DNA from: Solen grandis
Taxonomy: Eukaryota > Mollusca > Bivalvia > Adapedonta > Solenidae
Length of the DNA: 64,000 bases
Direction: 5' to 3'
Assembly: GCA_021229015.1 (NCBI GenBank)
Contig: CM037780.1
Span: 64,209,354-64,273,353, forward strand
Part shown: in pieces, positions 56,078-64,000 of the stretch
How the letters are laid out: each line of letters opens with the position of its first letter
Position numbering within the stretch: the first letter of the stretch is position 1
Program-made: the position numbers and the translations under genes
Notes under the pieces: generated by a model
Database searches by the model: none
What the model saw: only the letters and a program-made list of their open reading frames with translations
Told to the model about the DNA's origin: nothing

Positions 56078-58363
56078 GCATATATTTTTTCATCAATACT
56101 ACTACATGTACTTCTACTAGTAGTAAATATTGTAGACGAGTAGAAGTGGTATTGTAAATCATCAGTTAAAGATACGTACAAATGTGTTTGCAAAATGTTT
56201 TCTATACATGTATATTGTATTCCAGATATAAAAACCTCGTTTTTTGTCTGAAAATGTAAATCTGCTTTCTTTCCGTCTTATTTTGCCACTTAAATGACGT
56301 CATGTTTTAAATAAAGAGGAAGCCTGAAACTATTGACAACAGCAGATTCTTCTTCTCTCTTAATATTGTAAATGTAGAGACCCTGATCGCAGCATGTATA
56401 TTAGTTATCATTTAAACAGCATTTAATTTAGATCAAATTTATATCATTTCATATCTAAAAGAAAAAAGTGAAGGAATAGTCTAAGCCTAAAGCAAAATTA
56501 GTAGTCTCGCGGGGCGATAAATAAAACCATCGAACATGACGCAGACAACATTTGCATCTTCTGCACCTCATAATTACTTACTAACTTTCTGGTCACAAGA
56601 GCGTTAGTCGCCATATTCTTCCCTCCACGACTGAAGAGGCTCCAATTCAATAATTCATGTTTGTTTAGTAATGAACCTGTCATATACCGGTTCTCCAAAC
56701 AAAAATATCGATCGAACAACAAAACGAAATACCTCACTCGGAGAGAGCGCTGCTTAAAATTTTCCCTGTTCTGTCAACGGTAAAACAGTGTTTTAAAAAA
56801 AGCAATATTTTAATGATTTATTAATCTTCGTCAGAGCCTTAACGCAAAGTAACAAATACTCTGTAATCAGCGAGCGGTATCAAATATCAGTTAATGCTGT
56901 CAACATGCATACTGAACTACCTCGCAGCTGCAGTTTCCCAAATACCCATTTAATAAGTTGCTATGGAAACGCGAGAGTCGGTTTTATGTTTTGATTAGCG
57001 TTTCTATGCCTTTGTTTTACAGAGGGAAAAACACCGCACGTTACTATATTGAGATAACATCCGGGGGGAACACTTGACAGCATATTTCAAACTATTTTCA
57101 TTTTAGAAAATCAAAAGTATTAAAATGAGAATGTTTTGTGTTTTTTTTTCGTTTTTTTTTCATTTGTAAAGTTGTCATCAGATTTTTTTTCTTTTTTAGG
57201 GTTTTAATCTTTGCCATGAATTAATACCAGTATTCAGTAATCAATCTTAACACTTTGAAATTTATTTCAAGACAGATTTTGTTTGCAGTTTTTCCTATAA
57301 AGAGTAAGAACGATGTTAACGGGATTAATCGATGATAATTGAAGAAGTCAAGAAAATGTTTAAAACTTAATGTTGATGGTCTCATCAACTGCTAGTCAAC
57401 ATCAAATTAATAAATTAATGTATTATACATGAACTTAAAATGATTGTGTAATAAGGGCTACTGGTACATATTGCCACTACCTCGAAATTATTGGTTTTCC
57501 CTTATATAAAACGGTTAAGTTTCAATTGAACGGCGAGATGTGATTATTTCGACTTGTCATGGAATAAAGATGCAACTTGGTCGTAATCTTATGTGGTTTT
57601 AAGTGTAAAGATTCTTTCCGGCACATTCGGCTCATTCGGATCTTTACGGAATCCCGTCGGTTGACGAGTACCGGTAGATACAATCGTATTTGTAGCTGGG
57701 CCAAAAGTGCGAAGAGAAAAAATATAAGATCAAAATCCTTGTCTAAGACATAGGCTAACTATAAATTATCTGTTTCATTTTCCTTCAGTTTAAATTGATT
57801 TTGGAAACACAAGTTCTGTCAACATATACTTATCCTTTACGATGGTTCCAGGACTGAACCAGTACTTTGCGTCTTGGAAGTTCTTGAAATCGTATTAATG
57901 CACAAGGTAGGGTTCGAGCCCCAAAACCTTGGATCCACACTCGTGTGTCACCACAATACCACGACTTACCGGTTTTCCAGGTAACAAATATTTCAAAAGA
58001 ACTGCATTTTTCTTCGAAACGAATTGTCGGTGCAAGTTTCAAGCAACTTGCCAAAACTTTACCACAGCCGCACTAACATTCGTAAGAAGTTGCAAGAGAC
58101 TGCAGCAAATGGAGTTCTTACACGAACGTTCAGTGAACAGCCATTAATGGTTTGCCCGCTAACATGCAAACCGGTCCACAAATTGGTAACCAAGTCTCCG
58201 AACTACAAATGGATGTTTACGTTATTTTCACTAATTATTTCCTTGATGCTGCACAAGCAATTTAAGAGGGGGGGGGGGGATATTGCTAAAAGAACAAATT
58301 AAAAAAGGGATGATCCTCGATCTTATATCAAAACTGGCAATGTTTTTGCAGAGCTTTTAAAGA

Positions 58364-58366
<3 letters not shown>
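56078..58366. other. Intergenic, nothing recognised
   Basis: AT-rich with T tracts near 57140-57200. A B-box-like GGGTTCGAGCCCC at about 57909 lacks a matching A box or cloverleaf, so no tRNA is called. A G run lies at 58267-58279. Confidence 0.4.

Positions 58367-58402
<36 letters not shown>
58367..58402. repeat. (GAT)n microsatellite
   Basis: About twelve GAT/ATG units. Confidence 0.95.
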
Positions 58403-58403
<1 letters not shown>

Positions 58404-60195
58404 GGCGTGGTAGTAATGATTAGATTACAGTCAACCTAATAAGTATATACAATTTCGATGTAAAACTCATTATAGAACAAACTAACAGTTATATATCTGG
58501 AAAATAGATTAAATACAAAAACAAATAAAGGGTATTTTCAGATGCTGGTTAATGATGTTTGCATTCGCCTGACGACCTATTTACATAATAATTAAATTGC
58601 AATTACGTCTCTCGCAGAGTCAACGTTATTTATGTGATATGAGAAAGATTTGAATTGAAACAAAATTACAGATACAAAACTTAATTGCCAGGATATCTAT
58701 CAATTCGAGTTAAATGATTGTTTTGAATTAATGCCACCTCGCCTCTAGCTGCATCGTAATCAGTCAAGGAGGGTAAAAATCGATACGCACCGGTATATCG
58801 TAAGGGTTGGCAAGCTGAAGCGATCCGTATATAATATCGCTCGAACAATGAAGGAACATTTTACTTTCCAATTGTAGTTAGAATATTTAGTAAAGTTAAG
58901 TGGAAGTCCGGATTGGGGATAAAATTATATGTTTATAACATATGGAGAGGAAACAATAAAAAAAAATTAAGGAAAAAATATTTACTTAAGGAAAAAAAAA
59001 AGTATAATTGATAAGATAGAGACAAATAATGATTTAGACATATTGAAGCATATTGCAGAGGACTATGTCTCAGATAGCATGAATGGGAAAGATATTACGT
59101 AGACAGTGTTGGATAGTCTGTAGCAGGAAACGACGATTTAATGCAACAAAAAGTAGTAGATTCATACATACACGTATTCAGAAGGAAAATCTATGAAGTA
59201 GACGACAAAATCATTATCAATAAATTCATACCATTACTCCCCTCTCTCTATCTCTCTCTTTCTTTGTCTCTCTCTCTAAATTCTCATTCAAACATCCATC
59301 ACATCAGCAGGCTAGACGTCCAGCTATCTATCATTCTGCCTATGTAAATATTGACCTCGCCCACATCGGCTGATCTCCCACGGTCGAATACTCAGCTTCC
59401 CCTGGAACCCGAGCGTCCCCTGGGCTTCTCTGCCATCGACAGGGATCGTGACACAACGTGACACTCACTTTCCACTTTCTCACGACAACAAGACCTATTA
59501 CTGTCTACGGACGTACGACACATCTTCAAAACAGTTTCATGACTTCATATAAATATACATATATGCCCATTAGTGTGTTAGACTGATATAAACATCCACG
59601 CAACAATGAAGAGTTATACAACGCTGGGTATAATAAAATCGGCATTATTTGTTTCGAGTCTCGAAGCTGCGGCTCAATTTGAAACCATTCCGCTCAATTT
59701 CTGGCTATAAAGCATAGCTTAGACAGATAGATATTTTATCGACATGTAACGTCAGTGGTGCTGCCAGTCCCGGGCTATCCGTGAACTAGTGGCGTCTACG
59801 ATACAGTTCTGTTATTCAAGATTCCACCGCGATCTTCGTTATCTGTAGCCGTAACTCAAGCCAAGGTGGAGTTCCCCCACTAATTTTGGTCGGCGTCTGC
59901 TGCCATGCATTGCTATGGCAACGGAGTCCATGGCCAGATAGCAGAATGAATTCACTATTTGGTGCAATTTCTCTGGCTTGTATCCCCACGATTGATTTTA
60001 TCGACGTGATTGTGTATAGATTGCAATGCACCATTAGATGGGGATGAAGGTAGCGTAGACTATCATAAAAATCTCTTTTTTCTCTCCTTTGTTTTATCAT
60101 GGGGTACCTGATAGTTAAAGGTAAACGAACAAACCTGACACATTTCGGAGTGTTGAATTACCATATCTTAACCAATGCATACAACAGGTAATTGA

Positions 60196-60197
<2 letters not shown>
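58403..60197. other. Intergenic, nothing recognised
   Basis: Contains a CT-rich stretch at 59240-59280. The less AT-rich part 59345-59520 shows no exon. Confidence 0.4.

Positions 60198-60250
<53 letters not shown>
60198..60250. repeat. (GT)n microsatellite
   Basis: About 26 GT units. Confidence 0.97.
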
Positions 60251-60255
<5 letters not shown>

Positions 60256-60732
60256 CTTTTAATTAATATACAATATAAACTGTTCAACCAAACATTAAAT
60301 TTAAACAAGAATCCATTAAAAAACGTAGACAGAGATTCCTCTCTGTATACTACACTCTGATTTTAGGGGAAACTATTTTTGTCAGTCCTTTTCTAAATTA
60401 ACTCAAGCAAAAGACGATTTTGACAGTCTGGAAAATCTACAACATGACTCAGACCACCAAACACGCCTATAATCTGCCTATTTTCTCAGTTGCATTCCCT
60501 ATTGATACAGCAACATCTCAGATAGCACCAGCAGCATCGCGATAGAATTTTTTTCTACTTATGAACTATTCGGTCTACTCAATCGTACTTACTCGGTAAT
60601 CCCCGGCTTAACCCGTTAGATATTTCTAAGTTCCGAATGATATTAAGCTGTGACACACAAATCAAAATGGCATATATGTACTATGTCATATTTTGAAATT
60701 TTGTTTATTTGAAGCCCTTTCTCCATGGCGCG
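60251..60732. other. Intergenic, nothing recognised
   Basis: AT-rich spacer between the microsatellite and the SINE. Confidence 0.5.
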
Positions 60733-61010
60733 GTAAGAGCGTCCGTCCCATATCCGGAAGGTCGTGGATTCGATCCCCGAGCTGCGACACACCAAAGTTG
60801 TTGAATTAGTACTGGAATATCCTCTTGCCTGGCACTAAAATATAAGGGTAGTTGAAGAACGGGTGACAGGGTCAGGTAAATCGCTGCCTGTCTAAAGTGT
60901 GATACCGTAGATGACGATATTATATTATCTTTCTCCTTTAAACATAGATCCTAAATGACTGAATTGATTTTATCTATGCCGGTTGGACGCTAAACCCAAA
61001 CTTATACAAT
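60733..61010 (+). mobile_element. tRNA-derived SINE, type 1, diverged
   Basis: GCGGTAAGAGCGTCCGTCCC (weak A box) and the B box GGATTCGATCCCC are followed by GAGCTGCGACACACCAAAG, TAAAATATAAGGGTAGTTG, CTGCCTGTCTAAAG and the tail AAATGACTGAATTGATTTTA..GACGCTAAACCCAAAC. Confidence 0.75.
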
Positions 61011-62686
61011 AACAACCGCTATGTACCAGTAGGAAGACTATTACGGTCTTAGACCAGAAATCCTTGGAAACTAATATATCATACCTAATATGGATTTTGA
61101 CGAAATTGTTTGCATGTCTTACCGAAATGCTGGAAAATTCAATGTTAAACTCAAACCATTAAACTGCTCTTCTGGAAATCAATTTCAAATAAATCTGATT
61201 AAAATATATCTGCTTTCCACGTATGATGTATTTACAGTTTATGTGCATTTCTGTATAGACAATGTATATGAATAGACAACGGGGAAATTCTTGCTTCGTT
61301 TGTTAAGTCGCCATGGGCCGGTGTTGACAAATAATAACTAAATGGACAATATATAATGATTTCCATATCAGTAGCGCGCAGCGCTATTGTCACTGTTCTT
61401 TCTCAATGATTTCCTTTTATTTGCACGTTTCTCTCGCCAGAACGCTCCTTTTCTCAGCCTTTTATCAATTTATTTCATTAATTATTCTTAGTATGGATTC
61501 ATCTCTTCCTATTCATTTCCTCCCATTTCGCTAATTATCTAATGCATGGCTTATTTATTGGTATACTGAATGGTGGAGTCAGTGCCTTAATATTCATCTC
61601 CCTCCTATATACAGACATCTACTCAAATCTATATCTCTTTTATTAGAGCACATTCACACTCACATATTAGCATCATACACTTCATAAAATGTCAAAACGG
61701 TTATTTCACGTCTGCGGCTCGCGCCAAATTTCTCGGTATGCATATGGAGCCAATATTCGCCGCCAACATGTTCATAACAACTACGGGTTTTTTTTCTCCC
61801 TTTCGATAATGAGCATTGAGTATTCAAATATCGAACCAAATTCATCTATTTTCCAGATACTGTATAAACCCTCTTGGGAGAAGTGCGGTGGATCGATTCG
61901 GTCAGAGACTGCTTCGTAACTGCATTGTTCGAATAATTTCATCGGAGAGGGGCGAACGCTGTAGAGAACGAGTGAGTATGGATTTGACGGCTTTTCCTCG
62001 CAAATCAAATAGAGAAGAATGCACTGCAGAGCAGTCTGTAATAATTCTTTATTTCCAATTTCTCTCCAGATTGATGCTGGCTGGTGGTTTAAGGAGTGAG
62101 ACAATATAAATATGAAGTATTCTCCAGAGACTTAAATAATAGTTTCGTGCCGAAACATAATTCGCTTTATTGTGCTATTTTGCTCTAACGGCTGTGTTGT
62201 TATAGATTAACAAACTATCAAAGTTGCACAAGACATGTGAAATCAGATTAATTTCTTGCACTTGAACATTTGTCCCAGTTTCCTGTGTCTAGCATTAACG
62301 TATCTCCTAATTAAAATATATATAATGACTCTTCCAATCTAAGCTAAATTTTATTTATTTCAACGTTGAAGAAAACCTTCCATATATAGTACGGAAAATT
62401 ATCTCGTTATTTTGACCCCATGCTACATCTGTATCTTGGTATTGATTAAACAACGGTTGCTTGTCGTCTGATAGTATCCGCTTGTTCCCCAACCGAGCTG
62501 TTACAGGAGATAAATAACTCTGCACTGAGGTAAATTTCCTTGTCTTATCTGTATGGTATGTATAATTACATGTGTGTACTTGCATGCTGTATTTGTGTGT
62601 GTGCGTGCGTGTTCGTGCGTACGTATGTCTATACCTAATTTTTCCTTTTTTCTGTGTAAGTGCTCTCATCTATTTCCAAAAGTTTA
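61011..62686. other. Intergenic, possible conserved non-coding island
   Basis: No gene found. 61370-61640 is unique-looking with ATTAATTATTC and CTAATTATCTAATG homeodomain-like sites. The overlapping frames at 61689-62109 on both strands lack family features. Confidence 0.35.
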
Positions 62687-62701
62687 ATTAAAATACCAAA
62701 C

Positions 62702-63000
62702 CGTCACCGGTGGCTGAGTGGTTAGAGCTTCCGTCTCGGGAGCGGAAGGTCGTAGGTTCGAACCCCGGCCGCGACATACCAAAGTCGTAAAATGGTTCTG
62801 GTGTAGCTCCCTTGCTTTGCAATCAGCATATAAGGGTAGTTCTAGGATTGGTTAACCCGGTGTCCGGATAATGTGATTGGGTGTGATATCGTGTCAAATG
62901 TCTACGGCGTGATACTGGCAGCACTATATCTGTCTCAAGTAAAAATGGTCTCCAAATGGCTGAAATACTGTGGGACTTAAACCCCATCAATTAAACAAAC
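62702..63000 (+). mobile_element. Full-length tRNA-derived SINE (type 1) with 15-bp target duplication
   Basis: Flanked by identical ATTAAAATACCAAAC (62687-62701 and 63001-63015). Head CGTCACCGGTGGCTGAGTGG, A box, B box GGTTCGAACCCC, then GGCCGCGACATACCAAAGTC, a body with AGGGTAGTTCTAGG and GCACTATATCTGTCTCAAG, and the tail AAATGGCTGAAATACTGTGG..CAATTAAACAAAC. This is the cleanest type 1 copy and a reference for the others. Confidence 0.93.
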
Positions 63001-63015
63001 ATTAAAATACCAAAC

Positions 63016-63254
63016 ATCTTAAAACCTGAATCAGATGTTATCAGTCTCTATGCTGTTTGATTTGTTTTGATATGATCTATTAAGTCATAAATATTGGTTG
63101 TGTAAAATGCCTGCCTGTATTTTAATGAGCAAGACCACATATAGCACCTATACTTTACATGCTATCAGTTTTCTTATTGATGGGCTTCAAAATGACAATT
63201 ATGAAATGCCATTTATTATGGTGACTCTAAGCAGAAAATGTTGGATGTCAGTCA
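63016..63254. other. Intergenic, nothing recognised
   Basis: AT-rich spacer with chance open frames only. Confidence 0.45.
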
Positions 63255-63580
63255 AATCTGTAACAGCGGCCTCGTGTATCAGCGGTCACCTGTTTCAGCG
63301 GCGGTCACCTGTGTTAGCGGTCACTCCTCAGCTGTCACCTGTATTAAGCAGACAACTTTTTTTTTGCGGATAACTGTACTGTACTAACTACCGACTCTAT
63401 TATTACCCTATCTGGATTAAGCAGAGCAGTCTTCTTCAAACTCCTTGAAAACGGTCATTATGTTTTATACACGTACTTATTACCTTTGTTTAACAACCAC
63501 TCCCTCCTGTTGCCTTGTTTAACAACCACTATCTCCTGTTGCCTTGACCGTTCGCTTAAAGCAGGTTTGATTGTACACAA
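63255..63580. mobile_element. Decayed pogo/Tc1-like element with internal repeats
   Basis: Left part: CAGCGG-TCACCTGT units (TATCAGCGGTCACCTGTTTC, GTGTTAGCGGTCACTCC, GTATTAAGCAGACAAC). Right part: duplicated GTTTAACAACCACT..CTCCTGTTGCCTT and the end GCTTAAAGCAGGTTTGATTG. The ends are roughly inverted (CCTGTATTAAGC and GCTTAAAGCAGG). Classification is tentative. Confidence 0.4.
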
Positions 63581-64000
63581 AACATCACACTGCCCCATAT
63601 ATTCATTGGATGTTTTCTCGCCAAGATAGGTTTAGAGACCTCCCCCTGGGGATATAGACAGATACGAGGACATAAGTGTCAATGCGGACAGAGTCTACCT
63701 ACGTTGACACGAAGCTAAAATACCTATATTTTGGTCATAAACTTGACCATGTCATGATTAGGGAAGGTCAAGAGACATCATTTCTAAAAGTTGTATATTT
63801 AATCCTTCAGAATTCGAACCACGTTGCTGTTTGTGTGCTTTTCTTTGTTGTTATTGAAGTTGTTGTTGTTTTTTCCTCGCTTTTATTGTTTGTTGTTATA
63901 TGAAATCTTAAAATTCTAACCAAAGATAATAATGTTCTTGATAATAACCTGCTTTAGTTACATGTAGTTTGTGTTTCATAACCTGGCCAGGTGCACACGC
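63581..64000. other. Right edge of window, nothing recognised
   Basis: TTG-rich stretch at 63847-63900. No gene or known repeat. Confidence 0.4.

Noticed and set aside
57905..57920. B-box-like GGGTTCGAGCCCC
   Set aside because: No A box at the right distance and no cloverleaf.
61689..62109. Overlapping frames on both strands near 62 kb
   Set aside because: Mutual shadows with no domain, and no better supported than chance.

Overview
The window is animal nuclear DNA, most likely from a marine bivalve mollusc. It is AT-rich, has spliced genes with GT/AG introns, and carries microsatellites, tRNA-derived SINEs, decayed LINEs and many copies of interspersed elements that start AGCTCACCTGAGC and end GGGCCATCATGGCCCTCTTGTT, a type I associate with clam genomes. 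The species cannot be fixed from the sequence. A run of 100 Ns (38101-38200) is an assembly gap.

Region 1 (1-29.4 kb, + strand) is a sorting nexin-1/2 gene (SNX2-like). Eleven coding exons join in phase into 507 codons plus a TAG stop at 27617. They carry an acidic N-terminus, a PX domain and a C-terminal BAR domain. Only the first dozen or so residues are missing and should lie upstream of the window. The 12.6 kb intron between the exons ending at 10800 and starting at 23388 holds a head-to-tail array of Helentron-like non-autonomous elements (18.1-22.4 kb), a captured or interrupted LINE reverse-transcriptase fragment, and a candidate 18-nt in-frame microexon (14228-14245). Smaller introns hold a piggyBac-like MITE with TTAA target sites, a hAT-like MITE and further Helentron-like copies.

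Region 2 (30295-34482) is a 4188-bp DNA transposon with perfect 26-bp terminal inverted repeats and a likely ATTT target duplication. Between the repeats lie an intact F-box/leucine-rich-repeat gene, probably with one small intron, and a frameshifted transposase-like gene. This is the most unusual object in the window.

Region 3 (34.5-64 kb) has no convincing protein gene. It contains five identifiable SINE insertions in several subfamilies (two with perfect 14-15 bp target duplications and one with an 11-bp duplication), plus SINE fragments. It also holds a ~410-bp foldback element, (TA)n, (GT)n and (GAT)n microsatellites, a 30-bp minisatellite (42698-43288), a GTTATGTCAC-type minisatellite (45209-45610), decayed LINE pieces on the minus strand with an FADD active-site remnant, and small non-repetitive islands with transcription-factor-like motifs that could be regulatory.

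The SNX gene and the transposon are functionally unrelated neighbours. The rest is repeat biology.
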